A model generated the notes under the pieces. The model saw only the letters and a list, made by a program, of their open reading frames with translations. It was not told where the DNA came from and did not search any database. From the NCBI GenBank assembly GCA_021776785.1, contig JAJFFF010000050.1, forward strand, positions 52,128-116,127: 64,000 nt of DNA, written 5' to 3'. The translations under genes and the position numbers were made by a program. Of the stretch, positions 41,647-50,005 are shown piece after piece; the stretch's first letter is position 1; each line of letters starts with the position of its first letter. The DNA is from Planctomycetota bacterium (GTDB taxonomy: Bacteria > Planctomycetota > PLA2).

Positions 41647-42678
41647 ATGGGTGACGTGGCTCGCGGAACGGTACTTCTCTGCCTGGTGTGGGCGCTCGGC
41701 GCAAGCCCGACGCGGGCGCATGCGTCCAAAACGATCTCGCACGACAAAGCCATTTCGCAAGCCGTCCAGCGCGGCGTGACGTGGCTGCGCAAGAAGCAAA
41801 AGGGCAACGGCACGTTCGGCCCGACCGCGGGGGAGACGGCGCTGGCTCTGTTGGCACTCCGCCACTCGGGCGTTTTGGCCGACGATCCGGCGTGCCTCAA
41901 GGCCGCGCGGCAACTCCGGCGCGCGCTTCCGGACGGGACGGTGTACGGCGCGGGATTGGGCATCCTGGCGTTGCTCGAGCAGCCGCGCCAAACCAATCGC
42001 AAGCTCATCGAAAAACTCCGCGAGGGATTGGTCGCCGGCCAATGCCGCAACGGCCAATGGAGCTACGCGTACCGTCGCAGCGCTCGGAAAAAAGCGGGGG
42101 ACAACTCCAACACGCAGGTCGCCGTGCTCGCACTCGCCGCCCTGCGCAAGCGCGGGCTTGCGGTGCCCGACGCGCCGTTCGCACTCGCGCGCAAGTACTT
42201 CGTCGCGCATCAAAACGAGGACGGCGGCTACGGCTACGCGCACAACCAGCGCTCGCGGTCGTATGGCTCGATGACAGCGAGTGCCGCGATGGCGCTGGCG
42301 CTGTGCGGCGAGACCGGCGCGCCGCTCCAACGCGCGGTCGCCTGGATCGGGAAAGACTTCGATCCGCAATGGAACCGCAACGCGGCGCGCGCGTTTGGCA
42401 AGAAAAAAGGCAAGCGCAACGATTCGTTTTGGCGGCACTACTGGCTCTGGTCGTTGGAGCGCGCGGGGTCCGCCGCGTCCGTCTCCGTCTTCGGCGGCCA
42501 CAACTGGTACGACAGCGGCGCCGCGTATCTGCTCAAGCGTCAGCGTAAAGACGGGGCGTGGCGCGATCCCGAGCGCGATCTGTTGGCGACCTCGTTTGCG
42601 CTCTTGTTTTTCGCGCGCAGCACGCGCCTCGCACTCACGCCGCGGCGTGGCGAAGTCGTCGTCACCAAGTCCGGCTAG
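41647..42678 (+). CDS. Exported prenyltransferase/squalene-cyclase-like repeat protein
   Basis: The 343-residue protein has a signal peptide (LLCLVWALGASPTRAHA). Alpha/alpha-toroid repeats follow: AVQRGVTWLRKKQKGNGTFG, LARKYFVAHQNEDGGYGYA and AAYLLKRQRKDGAWRDPE. These QW-like repeats occur in terpene cyclases, but the catalytic DxDD motif is not seen. Similar proteins lie at 45735-47768 and 63018-64000. It is divergent from the selenoprotein gene, with about 70 bp between starts. Confidence 0.75.
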   Translation: MGDVARGTVLLCLVWALGASPTRAHASKTISHDKAISQAVQRGVTWLRKKQKGNGTFGPTAGETALALLALRHSGVLADDPACLKAARQLRRALPDGTVYGAGLGILALLEQPRQTNRKLIEKLREGLVAGQCRNGQWSYAYRRSARKKAGDNSNTQVAVLALAALRKRGLAVPDAPFALARKYFVAHQNEDGGYGYAHNQRSRSYGSMTASAAMALALCGETGAPLQRAVAWIGKDFDPQWNRNAARAFGKKKGKRNDSFWRHYWLWSLERAGSAASVSVFGGHNWYDSGAAYLLKRQRKDGAWRDPERDLLATSFALLFFARSTRLALTPRRGEVVVTKSG

Positions 42679-42808
42679 CGTTCGCGCGCGTACCCCACGC
42701 GTCCCGACGAAGCATTCCGGGCCGTTTGTTCGGATCTGGAGATCTTTCGGCGTCTCCCCTTGAGCAACCCTGTCCCGTGCGCAAAGGAGATGCTAGATTC
42801 CCGATCGC

Positions 42809-44164
42809 ATGCGGATCGTCCTGGTTTCCAGCGGACAGGTTGCCCGCCAGTTCGCCGCCGATCTCTGCGGTGACTACGACGTATGCGTCGTGCACTCGGG
42901 TGTCGATGGGCGCGCGAACCTTGAGAAGCTCGATGTCGAGGTGCTCGACGGCCAGGGCAACGACGCGGAACTGCTGACTCGCGCCGGCGTCGCCGATGCC
43001 GCTTTCGTCATCGCGTGCACGCGCAGCGACGAGATGAACATTTTGGCGTGCCTGACGGCGCGACGCCTCGGCAACGCCGAAACGATCTGTTTTGTCAGCA
43101 AGGAAGAATACGTCCAGACGTTCGCGGGTGGGGACGCGACGGGCGCGAGCGGCTCGCCGGAGATGGGTATCGACCACATCATCTGGCCCGCGCGCATGCT
43201 TGCGGACCACATTGAACGTATTCTCACCGTCGCCGGAGCTACCGACGTCGGCTCTTTCGCGCGCGGACAAATCCGGTTGCTTGAGTACCGGCTCCCTGAC
43301 GGGCTTCCGATCCTGAACCGTCCTCTGGCTGAGATTCGCTCGCTGCCGCCGGGCACGCTGATTGTGGCGATCACGCGCGACGAAGAGTGGTTTGTGCCGC
43401 GCGGTCAGAGTGTGCTCAAGGCGGGTGACCGCGTGCACTTCTGGGGGGGCGCGCGGTCGATGCACCAGCTTGCGGCATGGTTTGCCGCGCATCTCGGCGG
43501 GGCCGCCGCCGGCGAAGTCGTCATCATTGGCGGGGGCACGGTCGGGGCCGAACTCGCAAAGTCGTTGGAGCGCGACTCCGCGCAGCTCATCAAAGTGATC
43601 GAGAGCGACGGCGTGCGTTGCGAAGCGCTTGCCAAAGAACTCAGCCGCGTACTCGTTCTCCACGGCGACGGATGCGACATTGAACTTCTCGAATCCGAAG
43701 GCGTTCGTTTTGCTCACACGCTCGTCGCTGTGACGAACAGCGATGAAAAAAACCTGCTGGCTTCGCTGCTCGGGCAGCAGCTCGGCATCCCGAAAATCAT
43801 CACGCGCGTTTCGAACTCCGCGAACCGGCGCGTGTTTGAAAGCGTCGGCATCGACGTGCCGATCAGCGCGCGCAGCACGACACTCGAGGCCGTGTTGCAC
43901 ATGATTCGCCACAAGGAAGTCGATCTGCTGGCGAAGCTCGGTGAGGGCGGTGGGGAATTGCTCGACGTGACACTGCCCCCGGAATTCACTCCGGCCGCGT
44001 TGAAAGAACTGGTCTTGCCGCCGGACAGCTTGGTCGCGGCGGTCGTGCGCAAGAACAAGGCGATGGTGCCGAGCGGAGCGACGCTGCTTTCCCCGGGGGA
44101 CCACTGCCTGATCGTGTGCAAGGCGGAAAGTGTGCCGGAGGCCCTGAAGGCCTTTCTCGGATGA
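42809..44164 (+). CDS. trkA: Trk potassium uptake regulatory protein TrkA
   Basis: The 451-residue protein has two RCK repeats. The first NAD-binding domain begins MRIVLVSSGQVARQFAADL and the second VVIIGGGTVGAELAKSLERD. Each is followed by a TrkA-C domain (FARGQIRLLEYRLPDGLPILNRPLAEI and GGELLDVTLPPEFTPAALKEL). It gates the TrkH channel at the cytosolic face. The gene overlaps trkH by 4 bp. Confidence 0.93.
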   Translation: MRIVLVSSGQVARQFAADLCGDYDVCVVHSGVDGRANLEKLDVEVLDGQGNDAELLTRAGVADAAFVIACTRSDEMNILACLTARRLGNAETICFVSKEEYVQTFAGGDATGASGSPEMGIDHIIWPARMLADHIERILTVAGATDVGSFARGQIRLLEYRLPDGLPILNRPLAEIRSLPPGTLIVAITRDEEWFVPRGQSVLKAGDRVHFWGGARSMHQLAAWFAAHLGGAAAGEVVIIGGGTVGAELAKSLERDSAQLIKVIESDGVRCEALAKELSRVLVLHGDGCDIELLESEGVRFAHTLVAVTNSDEKNLLASLLGQQLGIPKIITRVSNSANRRVFESVGIDVPISARSTTLEAVLHMIRHKEVDLLAKLGEGGGELLDVTLPPEFTPAALKELVLPPDSLVAAVVRKNKAMVPSGATLLSPGDHCLIVCKAESVPEALKAFLG

Positions 44165-45726
44165 ACCTGTCGCGCGTGTTCTGGGTCCTCGGCATCTTGC
44201 TGCGACCCTTCGCCGTCCTGTTTCTTGTCCCGGCCGCGGTCGACTTCGGCTACGGCAACCCCGTCGAGGGAACGACGTTTCTCGGTTGCGCGTTGTTTTC
44301 GTTCCTCATCGCGCGGTTCCTCAACCGGTTGCACCGATCGACCGACGAACTCCGCCGCGTCGAAGCGATCGCGGTCGTCGCGAATGCATGGCTCATGGCC
44401 GCGCTGCTCGGGTCGTTGCCCTACATCCAACAGGATTTTTCGTTCATCGACGGACTCTTCGAGAGCATGTCGGGCTTTACCACGACCGGGTCCACGATCT
44501 TTCAGGACCATCACTGGGACAACGTCACGAATGGATTGTTTTTCTGGCGCGCCATGACGCAGTGGCTCGGCGGCATGGGCATCATCGTGTTGTTCGTCGC
44601 GATCTTGCCGATGTTGGCCGTCGCCGGACGCCAGATGTTTTTTGCCGAAGCGCCGGGGCCGGAGGAAGCCGCCCTCACGCCGCGCATCCGGCACACCGCG
44701 CTGGCCCTGTGGAAGCTCTACATCGGGTTAACCGCACTCCAGGTTTTTCTCCTGTGGAAGTTCGGCGGCATGGACCTCTTCGACTCCGTGTGCCACGCGT
44801 TCACCACATTAGCGGCCGGCGGATTCAGCCCCGCGGCGCGCTCGATCGAAGCCTATTCGGCGACGGCGCAGTGGATCATCGTCGCGTTCATGTTTCTGGC
44901 GGGGACGAGCTTTGCGCTGCAGTTTCGCGCGCTCCGCCGCCCCAAAGTCTTGGTGCGTGACACTGAGTTTCGCGCGTACCTACTGATCACCGCGCTCGCC
45001 GGCTCCCTCATCGCGCTGCTGCTCGCGATCTCGCCGGGGCACGGTTTTGAGGAGTCGATGCGCCACGGCCTGTTCCAGACGGCTTCGATTCTGACGACGA
45101 CGGGCTACGCGAGCGAAGACTTCAACCTGTGGCAGGACCGCTCGCTCATGGTGTTGTTCATGCTGATGTTTATCGGCGGCTGCGCAGGATCGGCGGGGGG
45201 CGGCCCGAAAGTGATCCGGATCGTCGTCCTCGGCAAGTTCTTGGCGCGCGAAGTGTTGCTGGCGTTGCATCCGCGCGCTGTACGTCGTGTCCGCATCGCC
45301 GGTCGCCCGCTGGCCCGCGAGACCGTGAGCCAGATCGTCGCGTTCATCGTCGCTTACCTCACGGTGTTCGCGATCGCCGCGCTGCTCGCCGGACTGATCG
45401 AGAACGATTTTTTGGTCGGCGTGACCGGATCGATCGCGACACTCGGCAACATCGGGCCGGGGTTTGGAAGCTTAGGGCCGATGGGCACGTTTGGGGATCT
45501 CTCGGTCTGGACGAAACTCCTGTTCACGATCACGATGTGGATCGGCCGTCTCGAAGTCATGGCCGTGTTCATCCTGTTCCATCCAGACGTCTTGCGCGCG
45601 GTGCGCCGCGGGATCAAACAGATCGAACGGCCCTTGCCGAACCCCGCCGAGCCGACGTCTCCCGAGCCGAATCCTCCCGAAACCCAATCGGGGTCCTCCG
45701 CGGAACCGAAGCCCCCGGCCCCGTAG
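44161..45726 (+). CDS. trkH: Trk potassium uptake protein TrkH
   Basis: This 521-residue membrane protein has about ten TM helices and the P-loop signatures of TrkH: LFESMSGFTTTGSTIF, WRAMTQWLGGMGIIVL, TTLAAGGFSPAARSIEAY, FQTASILTTTGYASEDF and LMFIGGCAGSAGGGPKVIR. A Pro/Glu-rich cytosolic tail closes the protein. The ATG at 44161 overlaps the trkA stop, giving a trkA-trkH operon. Confidence 0.94.
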   Translation: MNLSRVFWVLGILLRPFAVLFLVPAAVDFGYGNPVEGTTFLGCALFSFLIARFLNRLHRSTDELRRVEAIAVVANAWLMAALLGSLPYIQQDFSFIDGLFESMSGFTTTGSTIFQDHHWDNVTNGLFFWRAMTQWLGGMGIIVLFVAILPMLAVAGRQMFFAEAPGPEEAALTPRIRHTALALWKLYIGLTALQVFLLWKFGGMDLFDSVCHAFTTLAAGGFSPAARSIEAYSATAQWIIVAFMFLAGTSFALQFRALRRPKVLVRDTEFRAYLLITALAGSLIALLLAISPGHGFEESMRHGLFQTASILTTTGYASEDFNLWQDRSLMVLFMLMFIGGCAGSAGGGPKVIRIVVLGKFLAREVLLALHPRAVRRVRIAGRPLARETVSQIVAFIVAYLTVFAIAALLAGLIENDFLVGVTGSIATLGNIGPGFGSLGPMGTFGDLSVWTKLLFTITMWIGRLEVMAVFILFHPDVLRAVRRGIKQIERPLPNPAEPTSPEPNPPETQSGSSAEPKPPAP

Positions 45727-45734
45727 TTTTTGAG

Positions 45735-47768
45735 CTACCGCGGTCCGAACACCGCCAAGGCGTGCGTTGCGGCCGCACGGATCGCTTCGCTTTGGTCGTT
45801 GTCTTTGGCGAGCCGCTTGAGGTACGTGACAGCAGGCGCCAACTCCGCCGGGACGGCGCGCCGTCGATACATCGGTTGCGTGTACCCCGCAGCGTCGTTC
45901 AGGATGAGCAACGCGAGCGCGGTTGTATACACCCGCCCGCCGTCGCGAGCCCACGGCCCGCTCGGATCCCACGACCCGCTCGCCGCGCCGTCGCCGCGCG
46001 GTCGCTGCATGCCGAGCAGCGTCGTCTGCGCATCGCGCGACCACGTGCGCCACGCCGCGCCGCCCGCCATCGCCAGCGCGCGCGTCGCGTGATACCAGTA
46101 GTACCAGTCGTGGCGTCCCGCTTCAGAGGAGTGCGGTTGGGGCGGGAGCGCGGCCAACAGCGCGATTCCTTTTTGGAACATCGGACGGTCTTGGACGCCT
46201 GCGAAGAGACGCACGCGCAGGCCGGCCGCCGTCATCGACTCCGATGCGTTAGCCGGGAACCGAGCCACGAGCGCGCTCGGGCGCGCGGGCCGCTCGCCCC
46301 GTTTGCTGTAGCCAGTGCGACCGGATGCGCCGTCGGTCATGGCCACGACGTAACGATGCGCGTCCACGAACGCATCCGGCGCGACGGGGATCCCGGCGCG
46401 TTGCGCTTGCGCCAGCGCGTCCACCATCCAAACCGTAACGGACGTGTCGTTGCGTCCGTCGCGCACGCCATAGCCCCATGCGCCGCCCGGTGTGCGCGCC
46501 TGCTCGAGGAACCGGATCGCCCGGACCGCGCCGCGTCGATACAGCGGGTCGTGCAACACGCGCCACGCGCGGACCATGGCGAGAGCGGCGGCGGCGTGGT
46601 TGTACATGCTGTGCTTGGGGCGGCCGGGCGTCCCGAACGCGCCGTCGTCGGTTTGAGTCCCGATCAAAAAGCGGAGCGCAGCTACCTCGAACCACCGATC
46701 GCTCGACGGCGCCTCCAACAACGCGAGCGTAGCGAGCGCGGTCACGCCGATCGTGTACTCCGGGCGACCCGCGCCGCCGCTTCCGCCCATCTTGGTCGCG
46801 CGCGCGTCGAAGTCCGCCGCGTCGATCGAACCGCTCGCGTTTTGATGGGCCGTAAGCCACGCGCGTCCGCGTGCGAGCGCGCGGCGCAGCTTTGGGGCCG
46901 CTCGGAACCGAGACGGGCCGGCGTCGCCGATGATCATGCTGAGGGCTGTAAGCGCTTCCCCGACCGCGCGGCGGTGGGGGTCTTGCGCGAGCGCGAGCAG
47001 TGCGGGCAGCGCCGGCTCGCCGCGTCCGCGCAGGAACCCGAGCGCAAGAGCGGACCGCCGCCGCACGATCGGATCCTTGTCGTGGAGTGCACGCTCCAAC
47101 GCCACGCGCGCCGGCTCCGTCGCGTTGGGTCCGACCGCGCCCAGCGCACGCGCGGCGGCGGCGCGGGTGGGTGCGTCCTCATCCGTCAAAGCGCGAACAA
47201 GCATCGGCGGGGTTTGGGCGTCGCCCTTTGCGCCGAGGCCCGCGAACACGCTCTCGTCGATCGCCGAAACATCGGGCGATCCGGTCCGGTGCGCCCGCAG
47301 CAGCGGCTCAACGCAAGCGACGCCGATGCCGACCAGCGCGTCGCGCGCCGCAAACCGATCCTCCCACGCGGGACGGTTGAGCATCGGCACGACCTTGGCA
47401 ACGGCTGTGTGCGCGCCCGGTCCGATGGCGGCCAGTGCGGCCAACGCGGCGCGACGAACGGCGGGCGGTCGATGGAGCCACGCAACGAGGTCGGGCGTGG
47501 CGGCCGCGGCGCCGGGTCCGATCGACCGCAGGATCGACGCCAACCGCCCTTGCAGGTTTTCGTCGTTGGTTTCCATGGCCTCGCGTAACGCGGGTACCGC
47601 ATCGGGCCCGAGTGCGACGAGTGCGCGTTGTGCGTTGCTTACCGCGATCGCGTCGGTGGCGCTTAGATCGGCGATGAACGCGCGCGCGCCCGGTGCTTCT
47701 TCCCCGACGACGTGCGTGGCGCAGAGGAGCGCGCCGAGGACTACGAACCGCGTCGCGCGTGCACCCAT
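45735..47768 (-). CDS. Exported HEAT-repeat plus prenyltransferase-like repeat protein
   Basis: The 677-residue protein has a signal peptide (RFVVLGALLCATHVVG). HEAT/PBS-type repeats span residues about 30-270 (RALVALGPDAVPALREAM, RAAAARALGAVGPNATEP). An alpha/alpha-toroid domain occupies the rest (RGRAWLTAHQNASGSID, FLIGTQTDDGAFG, RFLEQARTPGGAWGYG). No cyclase catalytic motif is evident. The start overlaps the end of ptsP by 28 bp on the same strand, so the two are probably cotranscribed. Confidence 0.8.
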   Translation of the reverse strand: MGARATRFVVLGALLCATHVVGEEAPGARAFIADLSATDAIAVSNAQRALVALGPDAVPALREAMETNDENLQGRLASILRSIGPGAAAATPDLVAWLHRPPAVRRAALAALAAIGPGAHTAVAKVVPMLNRPAWEDRFAARDALVGIGVACVEPLLRAHRTGSPDVSAIDESVFAGLGAKGDAQTPPMLVRALTDEDAPTRAAAARALGAVGPNATEPARVALERALHDKDPIVRRRSALALGFLRGRGEPALPALLALAQDPHRRAVGEALTALSMIIGDAGPSRFRAAPKLRRALARGRAWLTAHQNASGSIDAADFDARATKMGGSGGAGRPEYTIGVTALATLALLEAPSSDRWFEVAALRFLIGTQTDDGAFGTPGRPKHSMYNHAAAALAMVRAWRVLHDPLYRRGAVRAIRFLEQARTPGGAWGYGVRDGRNDTSVTVWMVDALAQAQRAGIPVAPDAFVDAHRYVVAMTDGASGRTGYSKRGERPARPSALVARFPANASESMTAAGLRVRLFAGVQDRPMFQKGIALLAALPPQPHSSEAGRHDWYYWYHATRALAMAGGAAWRTWSRDAQTTLLGMQRPRGDGAASGSWDPSGPWARDGGRVYTTALALLILNDAAGYTQPMYRRRAVPAELAPAVTYLKRLAKDNDQSEAIRAAATHALAVFGPR

Positions 47769-50005
47769 TCGACCACTTCCGGCGAGGCGATCTCTAACAA
47801 GCGGCTGCGGATCGACTCGACGGTGTGCAAGGATCCGATGTCGTCCACCAAGCGCATGCACTCGTCCAAATCAAGCGTCGCTTCCAACGTGCGCAGGACA
47901 CGGATGCGGGTGTTGTGGACGGCTAAGTGTTGCACGCCGAGGCCGACCCAGACAGGCAGCAGCAACGGATCGCTCGCTCCTTCGCCACACACGCTCAACG
48001 GCTTGTCGGCGGCGTGCGCGGCTTGGGCGACCACGCGGAACGAGCGAATCATCGCCGGGTGGCACGCGTCAAAAAATCGCGTCACGCGTGCGTTCGTGCG
48101 ATCGACGCCGAGCATGTGTTGCGTCAAGTCGTTGGTGCCGATCGACAAGAAGTCCGCTTCGGCGGCGACCTCGTCGATCTCCATCAGAATCGACGGTACT
48201 TCAATCATCGCGCCGAGCGGCGGTAAGTCGCGCTGGATGCTCGTGAGCACGGTGCGCACCGCTTTGAACTCCGCCAAGCATCCGACCATCGGCACGAGAA
48301 TCTTACCGTCGGAGCCTTGGAGCGCCTTGAGAAGCGCGCGCGCTTGGTCGTTTAAGATCCCGGGGTGGTCGAGGAGGAGGCGCAGCGAACGGTAGCCCAA
48401 CAGCGGGTTTGGTTCGGGGACCTGGCGTAGTCCCGGCACGAGCTTGTCGCCGCCCGCGTCGAGCAGGCGGAACGTGACGGGACGGGGCGCGACCGTTTCG
48501 ACAACACGGCGATACAGCACGTACTGCTCTTCCTCGCTGGGAAGATCGGGGCGCATGAGGAACGCGAACTCGGTCCGGTAGAGTCCGATGCCGTCGGCGT
48601 CTTCGTCCACAGAACGGACGGCATCGCCCCAAAGGCTCACGTTGGCGCCAAACGTCATGCGGCCGCTGCGCTCGGTGCCGCTGCCGAACGCGACGCGCAG
48701 CCCGATGTCGCCCGCCGACGCTTGCCGTAACGTTTCCTCGATTAGGTCGTCGGGCGGTGCGAGCACAACTTCGCCCGACGCCGCGTCGACCAAGACGCGT
48801 TCGCCCTTCGACGCTTCGTGGACGAAGTCGCCCAAGCCGACGACGAGCGGGAGGTCAAGCGAGCGCGCCAACAGCGCGGCGTGCGACGTCGCACCACCGC
48901 CGCCGGTGAGGACAGCGGCCACGCCTTGCGCGCACAAGGAAACCATGCGCGACGGCGCGAGTTCTTTCAGCACGACCACGCTGCCCGCGAGGCTTGTGGT
49001 TTCACCGCGCCGGTCGTCGCGCACATGGCGGACAAGGCGACCGGCGAGGTCTTTCACGTCTTCGGAGCGTTCGCGGAAAAACACATCCTTGAGCGACTCA
49101 AAACGAGTGACGAATTCGCGCGTGATGGAGAGGATGGCGCTGTGAGCGCTGGCTCCCGCCTCGATGCCGGCACGCATTTTCCCGATGAACGAGCGGTCGT
49201 CGAGCATCATGCGCTGCACCGAAAACACAAGCGCCGCTTCCTCGGCGTTGCGCTCGCGAAGCCAGTCCTGCATCTCGGCGAGCTCGCGCCGGGCGCGCTG
49301 GCACGCGGACTGGAACCGCCCGAGCTCCAACTCGACCGTCTCGGTCTTGTCCGGCGCCCGCGGAATCTTGTCGTCCAAAATCACGAGTGTGCCGGCCACG
49401 ACGCCGCGCGAACACGGCGTGCCGACGAACCGGCGCACGCCATGACGGCGACGGTTCGGTCGCAGGGCAGGCTCGGTTCCGGAAACCAGCGAGAGCAGGC
49501 GCGCGTTGTCCACGACCGGTGCGATCTGCGACGCGATCGCGGAGAGCGCGCGGATCTCGTCGTCGGTGAAGCGGCGCGGCTCTTTTGTTTCGACGTAGAT
49601 GACGCCGATCGGCATGCCGCGCACCTGCAGCGGTGTACCCAGATAGGCGTGGTAGGGCTCTTCGCCCAACGACTCCAAGCGATGAAAGCGCGGGTCCGCC
49701 TGCGCGTCTTCGACAGCGATGGGGGAGAGCGTTTCCACAACTTGCCAGGTCAGACCTTCGCCCTTGTTGAGCGTGGCGCGTCCGATGGCGTCATCGGACA
49801 GTCCTTCGCCGGCTTCCATCACGAGCTTGGTGCGCCCCGCGTCGAGCAACCAGATCGAGCAGACGTCGGTGTTCATTCGCTTCGCGATTAACTGCACGAC
49901 GCGCTGCATCACCTCACGCAACGAATCGGCTTCGCCGACGATGCGCCCGATGTCATCGAGCAAGAGAAGGTGCGTGGACACGGACGCCACTTTACCACCC
50001 GGCAC
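47741..50005 (-). CDS. ptsP: GAF-domain phosphoenolpyruvate-protein phosphotransferase (nitrogen-type EI)
   Basis: The 754-residue protein starts with a GAF domain (residues about 15-175, MNTDVCSIWLLD and GTPLQVRGMPIGVIYVE). An enzyme I follows, with the phosphorylatable H375 in GGGGATSHAALLA, then GLYRTEFAFLMR, DAGGDKLVPGLRQV, GTNDLTQHMLGVDRTNARV and a terminal SVCGEGASD. The family transfers phosphate from PEP to an HPr/NPr partner, often for regulation rather than sugar uptake. A GTG start at 50005 overlaps the stop of the AsmA-like gene. The trk genes are close by. Confidence 0.93.
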   Translation of the reverse strand: MPGGKVASVSTHLLLLDDIGRIVGEADSLREVMQRVVQLIAKRMNTDVCSIWLLDAGRTKLVMEAGEGLSDDAIGRATLNKGEGLTWQVVETLSPIAVEDAQADPRFHRLESLGEEPYHAYLGTPLQVRGMPIGVIYVETKEPRRFTDDEIRALSAIASQIAPVVDNARLLSLVSGTEPALRPNRRRHGVRRFVGTPCSRGVVAGTLVILDDKIPRAPDKTETVELELGRFQSACQRARRELAEMQDWLRERNAEEAALVFSVQRMMLDDRSFIGKMRAGIEAGASAHSAILSITREFVTRFESLKDVFFRERSEDVKDLAGRLVRHVRDDRRGETTSLAGSVVVLKELAPSRMVSLCAQGVAAVLTGGGGATSHAALLARSLDLPLVVGLGDFVHEASKGERVLVDAASGEVVLAPPDDLIEETLRQASAGDIGLRVAFGSGTERSGRMTFGANVSLWGDAVRSVDEDADGIGLYRTEFAFLMRPDLPSEEEQYVLYRRVVETVAPRPVTFRLLDAGGDKLVPGLRQVPEPNPLLGYRSLRLLLDHPGILNDQARALLKALQGSDGKILVPMVGCLAEFKAVRTVLTSIQRDLPPLGAMIEVPSILMEIDEVAAEADFLSIGTNDLTQHMLGVDRTNARVTRFFDACHPAMIRSFRVVAQAAHAADKPLSVCGEGASDPLLLPVWVGLGVQHLAVHNTRIRVLRTLEATLDLDECMRLVDDIGSLHTVESIRSRLLEIASPEVVEWVHARRGS

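Noticed and set aside
45129..47588. 819-codon open frame on the plus strand
   Set aside because: It runs out of frame through trkH and antisense to the HEAT/toroid gene; it has no domain signature.
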